DNA of 64,000 bases from Eleusine coracana subsp. coracana (GCA_032690845.1 CM064426.1:71784403-71848402); one strand, 5' to 3'; positions 47,790 through 60,730 are shown, counted from the first letter of the stretch. Numbers and translations are program-made. The notes: generated by a model from the letters alone, not told the origin.

Positions 47790-50700
47790 TCTAGTGAGAG
47801 AGAGAAAGAGTTGTGGCCTAGAGAAATCAGTAGTGTGAATCCACTTGTCAAGCGACTACTGGTGCCCATTGAAATTGCTTCATATCGATGCTGCCGTGAA
47901 AACTGTATGTACCACCAACGATTCAGGTGCATGAACAATACATATAGCCGATCACCTGTACAATTTGAAAAGCTGCATCCCATATGTTTCTAGGCTAGTT
48001 GTCCTAGCCACCTCATCAAACATGTTCGCATGAATCTCAAAAGCCTACTCCACGGTATATATGAACAACCATCTTTTCAGAATAGGAAGTATTTTCATAA
48101 AATTGTTTGTAAATAAAAGCGAAAAAAATACACTACTCTTTTTTATGTGCTTAATTATTGTGATACTAGTAGTAAATGCTATTTGCCGTGCAGTTGCAGA
48201 GGTTTGTGGTTGTCAAAGCGTGAGAACGATATGATTGGTGTGTCTAGAGAGTGCATATGCGCAGATAGCAGTGAGTGTGCGCCATCACCAGTAGAGAACT
48301 ACCGGCTCTCTCCTAATTCCGTGGCTGCGTATTGGTTTCGTTTCGTTGCCTGAATTGGGAGGGCAAGGGATCAGGGATGGACGCTGTTGGATTTGGGCGT
48401 GCAATTTGCAGCGGCAGCTGGGCACTGTGTTTGATTTGACGAGACCGGATTGATGGGCCTGTTTGAAGTATACTACATGTTATTGTTATTGGCCGGCGGG
48501 TCAGGACATGGAGTTCACGAAGAAGTGAGGAAAAATCGTGGTTGTGCCTTGGAAAGTGAATTGGGGGCACACGCTGCTTGTGTATATCCACACAACCTAA
48601 CGGGCTAGCAGCTTTCATCCGAAACCATGCCGAGCTAGTGTAGCTTGGTGGTTGAATTGTGCTTAGCTTTTAGAAAGGGGAACTGCTTTATTTATGTGGA
48701 GTCTTGTAAATTTTCTTTCATGACTTGACTTGCTCTGGTTGTGCTTGAGATAACTGACATGATAAGATCAAATTCAGTTTGTTATTCACATGATTTTGTA
48801 GAGATAGCCGAAGCAGCATAGCAGCATAATACTTCAGAAGTCCAAAGTTCATGATATCCATATGGAAGACATCTTTCGACCCGGTGTAGCTCGCAACAAT
48901 ATAATTCACAGCCAACTATGGACTCTGTCTGTGATCCACAGATCCATTCAGAATGGGATGGCTTAACTGACCAGTCACACAAAACGCAAGTGAATCCATG
49001 GCCAAACTAACCCAAACTGTTCTTAGTGAACTCCACTCTGAACATCATCGGGCACTCATAATTTTTCGTCCGAACAAAACTGGTCACTCATAATCACTGG
49101 ATGGACGGTTGAAAAGACAGGATCTCTGACTCTTGTGCCCGAAAGCCAAAAGCACTGCATGCATCTGTTGAGAATGATTGGGACGACCCAGGTTAAGGAC
49201 ACAAACAAATGATTAACAAGCCAGGTGGAAAAATAAAGTAGAGGAAAACCACTACTAGAAACCAAGGTAGGTGCACAGGGCAATGCAGTTGATATCACAT
49301 CAAACGGACGACGAACTCCTTCTATGTTCGTTCTCATGTCCTGATGGCTCATCGTCAATAATTGGACAACATAATTACTAAGTACACGTTTGGGAAAGAA
49401 AAAAGAAACTTGTGTGCTACATGGCCACAAGTGTCACCCGTGTCCGAGCTAGAGGCTAGGGGCTCTGTGCCTACTTCGCTGTACTCTGCTTGAGAAGCTT
49501 TCATCCTGGCCATGCGTGTCAATTCGTCCAAAATTTTAAATTTTGGGTTCGATTTGTTTGTGCAGTACTACCAATTGCTGATATTTAGGCACGAGCTAGT
49601 AACGATCAAACTGCTTCTTCCGGTCATATATTGCAGACCGTTGGGCTTTGCAAAGAGGGGACAAAAAAAAGTTGGCTTTAACAGTTGCTAATGCGACCTA
49701 CAAAGCTCTGAACTGCAAAAACGTACTGTTATTCAGTTTCCTCTCGGCGCTACAAGCTGCAAACGTACTGTTAGTCTGTTATATATTCAGTTTGCCTTCA
49801 GCTGAATATTTCACTACTAAGATACCACGTCAACTTATTTAGTCGGTGAGCTGCTATACGTGTTCATCGCCAATGATGAGTTTCCAAACATCATTTCTCC
49901 CCTCCTGTAACCACAATAGTGTGGTAGAAGCTAAGCTAGTGTAATCGCTGTCATGCTGATCGAATTATAATTACATATAAGAGCAGTAGTGGAGCAGTAG
50001 AATTCAACAACTAGTAGTGAAGTAGGGGATTCTATTGGACGACTGTTACTGCACTCAAAGCATACGGTCTTACGTGCACGTTCTGCTGGCACAGGGACGT
50101 GTCCTACAAGTACAGAAGCCTGATTGGGTTTTCGCTAATCATGGAGCACAGGTGGCAGCGAGTTTGGCAGAGATATTTAGCTCGCGAAGTCGAGCAGAGC
50201 GAGGGTGAATAAGCCAAGCGTTGCTGTTAGCACGCGGCGACCAGAGCGTAGCCCTGTTTCCTTCGCACCGTGCAGTGCAGAGACTGGGTCAGTGCATGCA
50301 CATGATTCCATTCCAATCCAATTGAGCAGGACCATCTGTGTATGTATGTATGTATACACAGCTAAGTGGATAGGCGTGCTCTCTGATCTCTGGTTGATGA
50401 AAGGCTTCTAGATTATTCTTCACCTAGCTTAATACTACCTCCCGACCAAGGAATAAGAGAGTAGTTGTTAATCGAGCTTGTACACTCCACGACGACATGA
50501 GCACGCACTATAGTTTACTGATGGCCGCCTCCACGTGCACGTAATTATCAAGGCAAGAAAGTAAGCTTTCAGTTTTCATTTGCCAAGCAGCAAGTTTTCT
50601 TTTTCTTAAGAAGAAGTGTATAAATAATAAAGCAGCAGCTTGTCACGACTTGCTTGCCGCCAAGCGCATCGGCTCATGCAGTGGTGGGCCGCCGCCTGTG

Positions 50701-51910
50701 GCCCAAGCCCAACCCAAGAACGAGTCGACACGTGTGCGTGCCGTTTCTTGGCCTCTAAGCCATGGTGTCCCCGGATGCTCCCGACGATCTTATCTCCGTT
50801 GATTGATGGCTTTCCCGTCTGATCACATGTTCGTGCGTGCGTGTTCTCTCCTTTCCGTACGGGCTTGGGTTAGGATGAGCTGCTTCTGTTGAAAATCTCT
50901 GTACCTGTGGCCTGCGGCTTGGGAGACTGTTCCCTGTGTTCATCGCCGCCGCTGGTGAGGAGAGCAGCGGAGAGGTTCGGCGTCTCGTGGAGTTGTGTGG
51001 TCCATCTATCGGACGGAGGCCAAAACAAGCATCTGAAAACTATAATGAGATATGATGAACAAAAGAAAAAGAATATATGAAAATTGCATGTCTTTTTATT
51101 AGAATGATCTATCACTTAAATTGACTTTAGGGTGTTCTATAGCTAAAACTACGATTCCACAATGTCTCACGCTTGAAGTTCCTGTCTTTTTTTTAAAATG
51201 AAATGATTTCTTCAATTTGTTTATTGAAAGCATATAATAACATACACATCGACGTGTTGTTCACAGATAAAATTATACCGCTAGATATGATATAATTCAC
51301 TCATGTGAGCTGACCTAAAAGATTGCTCATTACGATCAATATTAGATTAAAATCAATTATCTCAATTTTGGCGATACACTTTAAAATTGATTGTTTTGAC
51401 TTCTTATAGTTTGGCTAGTTACTATACACCCAACTAAACAAACCTCATATGATTATTTCTCTATTGTGATTCTCGAATCTTAAAAGATGAGTCGATAAAA
51501 AGGGCACATGCCCCCTGCCCACTCCTACTAATTTGTATGAGGCTATATGTGAAACAGGGTTATTTGTTATTTTATTAATCCTACTTGTGTAGTACAACAC
51601 AAGAAACACGATAATGATGGATAAACTCTATCATAAGGCAGTAACATATACCAGTCGCTAACTCACTGCCATTGATAAACTTAAAATTTCTTATAAGAAT
51701 GTGATAAAGGGTTTATGGCTCTGACTGATGATGATCTAAGATTTTATCGCTTCAATCTAATCTATAGGGATAGTTTTTAATTAGTTTTCAACAAATTAAT
51801 GAGACTTGTTTGTATTTTCAAAGTACTTAATTATCATGAGTGAGTAGGAAATACTTTAATCACTTAATATTCTCTGTTATACTTGGTCTTTTTTGTGTTT
51901 GAAACGTGGC
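47790..51910. other. Intergenic; no supported gene
   Basis: Mixed composition with many small open frames on both strands; none has a recognised motif or splice structure. CACTACTAGAAA at 49253 resembles a CACTA transposon terminus, but no matching end was found. Confidence 0.45.
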
Positions 51911-52006
51911 ATATTTTTGGGTCGAGTTTCACTTGAAGGTACTTTTTTTTTATGAGACAATTCACTTGAAGGTACATATTTGGGTCGAGTTTCACTTGAA
52001 GGTACT
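51911..52006. repeat. Short tandem repeats (TCACTTGAAGGTAC units)
   Basis: TTTGGGTCGAGTTTCACTTG with AAGGTACT occurs at 51911-51943 and again at 51976-52006; a shorter TTCACTTGAAGGTAC lies between them at 51961-51975. The block lies about 500 bp upstream of the PDH E1-beta start. Confidence 0.75.
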
Positions 52007-52441
52007 TGTATTTCCTTCGTCTTCCTAAAATGAAAACCCATTTCGAAATTCCCTTTCATTGTTGGGCTGAATCCTCCCCACCGGCCTATACTTTACCTCT
52101 GGTTAGTTTATGAAGGCCCAAAAAATGAGCAATCTTTTAGGCCATCCCGCGCCAGTGGATCAGATCAGGTCCATCCAAAACACGGGCGGGCGGGCGGACG
52201 GCGGAGGGCCTCGTTCGATGGAACCGAGGCTCCCACCTACTCCACCTGCACTCGGTCCACGCACGCCCAGCACATCTCCGCCGCCCTAGGGGGCCCTTGT
52301 GGCCTCCGGTCCATAGACCTCCTCGCTTAAGAGAAGAAGCTGCTGACTCGCGTGTCCTCGTGCTCTCCGCCATCCCCACCTCGCTTCCTCCTCCTGCTCC
52401 TTCCCTTCGCCGAGGCCATAGCGCCACCGCGCCGTCGTCGC

Positions 52442-52448
52442 ATATAAA
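52442..52448 (+). promoter_or_regulatory. TATA-like box of the PDH E1-beta gene
   Basis: CGCATATAAACCGC lies 70-80 bp upstream of the ATG at 52519, which would give a short leader of about 45 bases. Confidence 0.6.
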
Positions 52449-52518
52449 CCGCTCCGCTGCGCGCGTGCCTCGCCACTACTCGCTCCCCGTGACAAGCGCG
52501 AGACGAGGGACGGGACCA

Positions 52519-55266
52519 ATGGCGGCCGCCGCTTCGTCCTCCTGCACGCTCCGCGGCGTCGGCGCCGTCGCCTCCGCCAAGCCCAGATCCGCCGCCGCCC
52601 CAGGTACGCGTCCCCCCACCTCTCTTCTCCTCCTCACGACCTACCGCCACACGAGCCCCTCCGCTCGCGCGGTGCGACTGGTGGCTGGCGAAGCGACGAG
52701 TGACTGATGCGCTTAATTTGGCTTCTGCAGCGGCGAGGAGCGCGCGCGTGGCCGCGGCGGCGAAGGGACCGGCGCGGGGCAGGCTCGTGGCCCGCAACGC
52801 CGTTGCAGTTACGTGCTGTCTTCATCTCCCTTCTCCACCAGTTTAGTATGCTCTCGCCTTGTGCGTAGTGCTGATCTGTGTGTACTGTGTGGATTGCTGT
52901 GTGCAGGCCAAGGCGGATGAGGCGGCCGCGGCGGCTGGATCCAAGTCAGGCGGGTAAGATACTGACATGATCGTGTACCTCTCTTCACAATCGTGCGGCG
53001 TGACTTAGATCGCTTGGAGATAATTCGGCTTGGCTTAGATGCTACTAGGAGATCCCTCGTATGCACTGTATACGATGCAATTCGTGCTCAACAATTTAAA
53101 ATATCCTTAGATTTGAGGAGTCCTGCGTTTTGTAGATGTGATTGTTTGCTGGCATGCTGTTTATCCGAAGTTTTACTGCTTTGCTGCTCGCACGTGCTTT
53201 AGGCTTTTAGCTTTGTTTAAAGATTGTTTAGTGTGTTAATTGGAATCTGCGAGAGACCAGCAGAGCTATAGTGTGGCCTTTGTTTCTTAATTTTATATAA
53301 TGCTTGTCTGATTATGGAACTGGGAAAAAATGGGCGAGATTGGGGTCCATCAGGAGTGCATGCCCAATTAAAGGTGGCAATGAAGAATCCCCATCTTTTT
53401 TCACTAAAACAAGTTGTATCAACTCCAGTTTTGAGTGCTTGCACATTTGACTCGGTTATTACTTTCCAGTAAAAAACTGTTTAGAAGTTTAATGATAGTC
53501 ACCATGAACCTGGGTTTCTGCCTTCAATTTTCAGTGAACAGAAGTAATTGATTGGTGATTTTTATATAGCTGAATTGGAACAAAAAAGATGCATAGGGTC
53601 CTATTGCTACAATTGTAGAATTGTAAACTTGCATCCCATGCTGAACTTGCATTCAGAACCGTAACATTGCAATTTGAACCTGTCTTCACAAAGGCTCTAA
53701 ACAAATGAACAAAGTTGTCGATTAGAAACTTAAAAGTGCTTATTCTTTCCAAAAACTGGAGGGGTTACAGTTACAAACGTGGAAAGCTGGAAAAGGCACA
53801 TAAGTGTTCTGGGTGATTATGGTTTACTTTACTATCTGGTGCTCTGATTTGCTAGCAAAAATGAATTTGTCTTAAGCGACGTCTCTGATGGAATGTGCAG
53901 ACTGCAGAATCAATCATTGATAGCTTAAAAGCACCTTAAATCTTTAAGTACATAACAACAAATAGCTTTGACTGGAATTGAACTGTTTCTGAACTGGGTC
54001 AGCCTTCAGAGCTGCTGAATTCCTAACCTCAGAATTCAGCCCTGAACATTGAAATTCCAAACAACAACATACATTTTTAATCCAATCAGTATAACCATTG
54101 TCAGTAATGACCTGAACTTTTGTTAATATTTTATATACTGCTAGTGGCCTGCTGATAATACATTAATCAACATGGTAGTCTTGTTCTCTTCACACAATTA
54201 GAATATTGAATTTTTTGAAACATAATTCATGTTTGATTCCATTCTTTATGATTATCTATATATGCCTAACTGCATTGTTCCTTTTTTTCTTAGTCATGAA
54301 CTGCTGTTGTTTGAAGCCCTTCGTGAAGGTTTGATAGAAGAGATGAAGTCGGATCCCACTGTATGCGTCATGGGTGAAGATGTTGGCCACTATGGAGGTT
54401 CATACAAGGTGACTAAAGGATTGGCTGAGATGTTTGGCGATCTTCGGGTTCTTGATACCCCTATTGCTGAGAACTCTTTCACTGGCATGGGAATTGGAGC
54501 AGCAATGAAGGGACTCAGGCCCATTGTGGAAGGAATGAACATGGGTTTCCTTCTCCTCGCTTACAATCAGATCTCCAACAACTGTGGTATGCTACACTAC
54601 ACTTCAGGTGGTCAGTTCAAGATCCCAGTCGTGATCCGAGGCCCTGGTGGTGTTGGTCGTCAACTTGGTGCAGAGCACTCACAGCGTCTTGAGTCATACT
54701 TCCAGTCAATCCCTGGCCTTCAAATGGTTGCTTGCTCTACTCCTTACAATGCTAAGGGACTGATGAAGGCAGCCATCAGGAGTGAGAACCCTGTGGTGTT
54801 GTTCGAGCATGTCCTCCTCTACAATCTGAAGGAGAAAATTCCTGATGAGGAATACATCTGTTGCTTAGAAGTGGCTGAGATGGTGCGCCCAGGTGAGCAC
54901 GTGACCATCCTCACGTACTCTCGCATGAGGTACCATGTGATGCAGGCTGCCAAGACACTGGTGAACAAAGGGTACGACCCTGAGGTCATTGACATCAGGT
55001 CGTTGAAGCCATTTGATCTGCACACGATCGGAAACTCGATCAAGAAGACCCACCGTGTGCTGATTGTGGAGGAGTGCATGAGGACTGGTGGAATCGGTGC
55101 CAGCCTGAGGTCAGCCATCATCGACAACTTCTGGGACTACCTAGATGCCCCCATCATGTGCTTGTCATCACAGGACGTGCCGACCCCCTATGCCGGCACT
55201 CTGGAGGATGCAACTGTGGTGCAGCCCGCGCAGATTGTGGCCGCTGTCGAACAGATCTGCCAATAA
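52519..55266 (+). CDS. PDH-E1B: Pyruvate dehydrogenase E1 component beta subunit, plastid
   Basis: Pairs with E1-alpha in the plastid pyruvate dehydrogenase complex, which decarboxylates pyruvate with thiamine diphosphate to make acetyl-CoA for fatty-acid synthesis. Four exons: 52519-52603, 52731-52801 (or -52807, two GT donors are in frame), 52907-52953 and 54294-55266; 391 or 393 aa. The first 65 or so residues are an Ala/Arg/Ser-rich transit peptide with SARVAAAAKGPARGRLVARN and AKADEAAAAAGSKSGG. The catalytic part starts HELLLFEALREGLIEEMKSD and has GEDVGHYGGSYKVTKGL, DTPIAENSFTGMGIGAAM, RGPGGVGRQLGAEHSQR, RSLKPFDLHTI and SQDVPTPYAGTLEDATVVQP. Almost all of it is in the last exon. The plastid rather than mitochondrial form is indicated by GHYGGSYKVTKGLAEMFGDL. 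The frame is intact. Confidence 0.95.
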
Positions 55267-56717
55267 TCTCAATATCGCAACATTGTTGGATTACATGATT
55301 CATGGATTCATAAGCACTGTACCCTGTATGTTTTGTCACGTGGTAGCCTTAATTGTGGCATAGACAACGTTTTGTTTTTCAACAGTGCCGTCATACACTC
55401 TTACTAGTTGTGTTTCTTTATGGGCCAGTCTGTTCATTCTGCAAAGTGTGATGCCCCCTGCTAGTTCTTGTACCCCAGTGTTAATGTTAGGTTTGCTTGT
55501 ATTCGTTTGTGGTGATCAGTTCCAGTAAACTTCCTGGTGGGTATACATATTGTCATACTGTTTCGACGTACGTTCTGCTGAATTTTTTGTTTAGTTCGGA
55601 GGCATATATTAGCATGATGCCGAAGTTCTGATGATACCTGGATCGAATCAACGTCGATGAATGGGTGGCTCTAGCATCTGCTATATTCGCTTGCGGTAGC
55701 TACTGAGTTCCATGTGTGCTCTCTGCTCTAGCACCCGCGGATGTGCAAACGACTAATGCGCATTCCTGAGCATGTGATGCTCCTCCAGCATTGACATATC
55801 GTTGCACGTTGCTTGACGCGGCGTGATGTTAAGGCTGTTGGCAAGCGTGCAGGAAGTGGATGCACCTGGAAGCAGGGGCCGGGCATCACCAGCAGAAGGA
55901 GCTGCGAATCTGCGATTACGGTGCACTTTATACGCACCGTTTGCTGATGATGATACGCTGTCAGCCGACCTTGAACTCAAATGCAAGTGTGTTCCTTCCA
56001 TCATGCTCTGTTCTGTCGTTTCAGACTAGTACAGGATGTTGCATACGGAGCATCGTATGGTCTTCGTCACAGAAGCTGCTGGTGCAACTGAAGGGTCTCT
56101 CTGTTTACTACTGGTTGATCAGTCTTATTTCTGCAGCATTTATCTTCAGTTCCATTCCATCAGGGATTCAGGCACTGTGCGTGTGTTGGCCTTTGCTCTG
56201 AATCTCTCTCAGTCCGGAACCTCTTGTGTCTGGTCACCTGGTCGCTATTTGAAACGAGAAATAATCTCGTCACCTTTCCCCTTCTCTCCAGGTCCCCCGC
56301 GCAGGAGCAGGAATCGGTCAATCGGACCACCGCGGCCATGCTCAACGCACGCCGCCTGCGCGTCAGAATGTCGCCATCGGAGAAAACTTCTCCGCCATGA
56401 ACTCTGCCTTTAATTAAGCGTCCAGCAGCAGTAGAATTTCACGAGCCACTATTCCTCGTAGCACAGGAAAATACACCTGCAGTGAGGTTGCCGTGACGTG
56501 GCCCAGCCGATGCGAGCTCCGTCGCGCACTTCGGAGTGCTTCTTGGAGTAGGGTATTAGCGGGTGGGGCTCGGGACCTTCCGGCCTTCGCTTCCGGCTGC
56601 AGAGGAGCCGGAGAGGACGGCGGCAGCGGACGCCGGCTTTGCGGACCAGGGGAGGAAGAGGAACCGGCGCAAAGAAAGGGGCTGTCTGTAAAACCAGGGG
56701 GTTTTCTATAAAAAATT
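55267..56717. other. PDH E1-beta 3' region and intergenic space
   Basis: The first few hundred bases are the probable 3' UTR. Beyond about 55700 there are open frames on both strands without motifs. No gene is claimed. Confidence 0.45.
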
Positions 56718-56846
56718 GGATGACGACTAATAACCACGATCCGATTATTTACATAAAATTTCCTAAGTTGGATCGTGATTAATAATCGCGATTCAAATGA
56801 AAGGAGTTTTTATAAATAGTCGGATCGCGGTTATTAATCGCGATCC
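56718..56846. repeat. Three palindromic 25-mers at exact 52-bp spacing
   Basis: Related 25-base palindrome-like units begin with GGAT at 56718, 56770 and 56822. The third is the cleanest: GGATCGCG and CGCGATCC around a 9-base centre GTTATTAAT. The second reads GGATCGTG, ATTAATAAT, CGCGATTC and the first GGATGACG, ACTAATAAC, CACGATCC. Spacer sequence is only partly conserved (ATTATTTA, TTTTTATAAATAG, GGAGCTTTTTA). The function is unknown. Confidence 0.85.
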
Positions 56847-59013
56847 AAATTCAGGGAGCTTTTTACCGAATCTCCGGGCCGTCCGCCGCCAGCATTGATC
56901 CCCGCGTTCGCCTCCGTGAAGTTGCAGACAGTGGGAACGGGTGTTCCCCGCGTGCGCCGCTCGTGGCCTACCTCCCGCCCCGGGCCCGGAGACCACGCTC
57001 CCGCGCCGCGCCGAGAGCGAGGTGGCCATGGGCGGCGGCGCGCGCGGCTCGAGGTCGATCGGAGAGTTGGCGCTTCTTGACGGAGAAAATAAATGAGACG
57101 AAATCCGTGTCCTCGCCGGAGCTGACACTGTTTGCTCGGGCCTGGAGAAGAAGCGTGTGTCGTGCCGCTGGTTGCCGTGTCCGAGCACGGCCGTCGTGAC
57201 TCCAGTCGCCATGGCAGCGTTCGTTTCGCTGACGAGCCTCGCCGTGTTCGACGCAACTAAAGCAACGAAATGCCGTCGATCTCCTCCTTGAGTTTGCTCC
57301 ACCATGGTCCCTCTACATGCTGCAGCTGGACGGGCGACGGCAAATCAACCCGCTCGGCCCGCCACGCGCGCAAGCTGTTCAACGGGATCACTGTGAAGGA
57401 GAGCACAAACGCGCTAAACCAGTGCTCGCTGATAACATTAAGAAGTAATTCAGAACATAGTAAGCGTGCCTCCAAAGCTCCTCGTGAGCATTTTTAGCTT
57501 ACAACAGAGTGGCAGATTGTTCCTCCTACCCGTAGCAATGGTACAAAGTACAAGAAATTAAGAAGAACAGGGTGCTCAACCGTGTGCCGACCCGCCCGCC
57601 TGCAATCAAGTTCCAGCTGAAGCTAACTAATGGTAACTGATGAAGAAAGCTGCGTCAAAGGCGTACTTGTTTAAGTAATCGAAAGGTAAGGTCTATCTTC
57701 TTTTTGATGTTCTTCTATCAGTCTATCTTCTTTTTGATGTTCCTCTCTGTTTTCCGCTATCGTGTGCATGTGCAACTACCTGTGAGCTAATCTTCTTAGG
57801 ACATCAGTTACTGCCACTAGTTAACGGTGAGCCAAAACTTCACCGCCGATCCTCGAAGCTCCTCAGCTTGGAACATCAGTATGCGGCGGTCGGTCGCCAC
57901 GGGCAGTTCCAGGGCACCCACGTTGCCGCCCAGCGCCTTCTTCCCGGCCTGAACAAGACTGACGCGAATGCAACAAAGGTGTCATTCCCACTCAGTCACA
58001 CTGACGCAATGCTGCAGCGCCCGGAGAGAATCTCCGAATGGTGCCAAATCACCTGCGGTAAAAAGTGACCAATGCATCACGATCACGACTGATCATGGAC
58101 CAGGCCACTGCTCAAAATGCAGTTCTTTGTATGGTCAGGTCATGACGAGTGTGTATCCGCTTTCCCATAATAGGAATGGCTGTCGCCGGAGTCGAAAGCC
58201 ATATGTGGGCAGAGTCGCAGGTGGACAGGTGCGAGTGGCGACAGAGGCGGTACATCTCGCGCGCGTGGAGAGATGTGTGATTCACCGCACGAATTAGAAT
58301 GAAAAATAAACAACTGGTGAGTGAGACGCGGTCGGTGCACAATGGACAGCAATAGACTTTCACTGTGCGGTGGACCATCCTAATATATGCATTTTAGACA
58401 GAAGTATGAACATCCATTTATTTTCTCAACTAAGCGTAGACATGATTTGCTTACCAGTGGCGCTTAAAACTGTAAAACGCTGGTCTATTTCAATGAAATG
58501 GGACAGAGCTTTGGCCTATCTGTTTCTTAAAAAAGAGAGAGAGAGAGAACTCTACTTGTGTCTATGATCTTTGCACTCTTGCCACGTCTTTGCATCAGAA
58601 GCGAAGTTTTGGCAGATAGGGGCGGGCATGAACGGAACACCGGCTCACCATGGGCTGCGCCTATGCACGAGTCATGGACGGTACGGCAGAGTTTGTTTCC
58701 TTGGTGGCTTGCCCAAGAATCTCTAGCACCAGCAGTGCATCTACTACAGTCGGTCTCACTCTACTGGCAGGACGTGGAGCAGCAGCAACAGCAGCTGAAC
58801 ATTAGATGCTCTCCGCAGCAGTCTAGTTTGTTCAGCAAACTTGAAGGCGCCAACAATTGTCTCATTGTCTGTTACTACTAATAGAAGGATCCTTTGGAAT
58901 GTGATCTGTTTGAATGTGACTAGCGTAGAATTGAAGTTTTTGAAGTTTCAAGTCATTAAGCGGCTACATGATCGATCTCTCAACAGAATAAGTAATAGTC
59001 CAATTTTTCAAAA
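56847..59013. other. Intergenic; GC-rich patch and a 30-bp tandem duplication
   Basis: A GC-rich patch at 56870-57400 is open on both strands but has no known domain. GTCTATCTTCTTTTTGATGT with its next 10 bases is duplicated in tandem at 57691-57720 and 57721-57750. A short (GA)n lies near 58537. Confidence 0.5.
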
Positions 59014-60062
59014 GAGTAAAGTACATAGCCGGTCCTTAAACTTGTTCGATTGTATCACTTAGATCCTTGTACTCTTAAATTGCATTTTTGACTATCTAAA
59101 CTTAGGCTCGAGTGTCATTTAAGTCTCTATATTATTAAAATGCAAATTTAACTCTCTAAACTTAACTTCAAGTGTCATCTAAGTCCCTAAACTTGACTTT
59201 GGGCGTCATGTAGGTCTTATACTCTAAAAATATAGTGTCATCTTAATTGAATTGATTAAAACTTATTTTTTATAGATAGAACTTAATTGTACTCCCTCCG
59301 TTCTTCATATAAAGTATATTTAGAAGTGACACAGAGACCAAATCATAGTTAATATTTTCAATAATTTATGAATCCACAATGAACGGGACACAAAAACATC
59401 CACTGGTTAGCATTTATATTAATTATAGAGACAACAGGAAGATGCACCAATAATCTATGAGTAAACTAATCATCATGCACATAGAATGAGGATTCAACAA
59501 AAAAATTGCACCATATTTGTGGAAAACATATTTTGATAAATACATACTATAAGTAGAAAGTAGTTAAATAAATATGAATTAGATCAAAATGTCTATCTAG
59601 AATATTGATAGGTGTGGATGAAAGTCATGCTTTATCAATGGTAGAGCTAGATATTAAATGAAGTGGCGGTCATTTAGATCACACCATGATGCTAAACCAC
59701 AAAATTATATTCTGTTCATAACCTAATAGTTTGCTAGAATTTTTTTATGCTCTTTATTACCTTTTATTTTATGATATCTTTTGTTTTTATTGATCAATAA
59801 TATATAACGTGCATTTGTGTGATCATATATGCATTCATTATTCGAATGTAATTAATTTGATTGGGATACATTGTATTTTAAGAGTATAGGACCTAGATGA
59901 TACTTGAATTAAGTTTAGAGAGTTAAATTTGCATTTTGAGACTATAAGGACCTAAATGACATCCGAGTCTAAATTTAGATAGTCATAAATGCAATTTAAG
60001 AGTACATGAACCTAAGTGACACAGCCGAACAAGTTTAAGGACCGGCGCCATGTACTTTACTC
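59014..60062. mobile_element. Long-TIR Mutator-like non-autonomous element
   Basis: This 1,049-bp element has long inverted ends. It starts GAGTAAAGTACATAGCCGGT and the reverse-complemented right end starts GAGTAAAGTACATGGCGCCG; similarity continues for about 200 bp through TCCTTAAACTTGTTCG and AAATTGCATTTNTGACTATC. The flanking 9-mers TTTTCAAAA (59005-59013) and TTTCCAAAA (60063-60071) differ by one base. The centre is AT-rich, has no transposase, and holds a Stowaway-like end CTCCCTCCGTTCTTCATA at 59292. Confidence 0.88.
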
Positions 60063-60239
60063 TTTCCAAAACAACCTGGTTGGAATACCTACCTTTGGAA
60101 ATGAAGTACAATATCCATTAAGTTTTATGCATCAACAAAAAAATGGGTATGCAAACAAAGAAATGCCACTTGTCCACTCAAACATAGTTTCGATTGTCCA
60201 CATATAGCGTAACCCATATCATTCCCCTTTCTCCTGTAT

Positions 60240-60730
60240 GTATACTGCAATCCTCAGAGCTTCTCCGTCCAATAATAGGCCACCACTTTGCGAAATGTTA
60301 TTCGTCCTAAATGGTGAACCAACAGATTATAAGCTAGAGGATGACCAAACAACTATTTCTGCCAAATGTGTGAGCGTAACTTGGAAACACCAGAACACTT
60401 GTTCATCCAATGTCCAGCATCCCAAGCCATATGGTCTGCTGGCAGTGATTGGACCAAACTTTGGTGTCTTCACCCATCCTTGTGGAAAACAAACGCGTTC
60501 CTCACACAATGGTACCTGGACCTGGCAAACAATCTGGGGAATAAAAAAAGAGCGCGCACAATAGTAGTGTTGATCATCTGAACAATTTGGAAAAAATGAA
60601 ATAACAAAGTCTTCAATGGCGTTTTTCGGAGCACACAACGGATTATGGAGACCATATGAGATGAGGCACTACAATAAAAAATGGCGGGAGCAAATAAGCT
60701 GCAAATGATACTAGAAAGCATGCAGTCAGT
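60240..60730 (+). pseudogene. LINE-type retrotransposon relic (zf-RVT region)
   Basis: The plus-strand frame through 60346-60440 reads PNNYFCQMCERNLETPEHLF followed by IQCPASQAIW, the CxxC...ETxxHLFxxC...IW pattern of the zinc-binding domain at the C-terminus of plant LINE reverse transcriptases. The frame continues with KRARTIVVLI, a stop, TIWKK and a remnant of NKVFNGVFRS. A stop replaces the usual Trp just before PNN. Only this tail survives. Confidence 0.75.

Noticed and set aside
49251..49264. CACTA transposon terminus (CACTACTAGAAA)
   Set aside because: No matching inverted end, subterminal repeats or 3-bp duplication was found nearby.
54229..54293. Extension of the PDH frame upstream with a start at 54229
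   Set aside because: These codons are intron sequence before the TTAG acceptor at 54293; exons 1-3 supply a proper plastid transit peptide.
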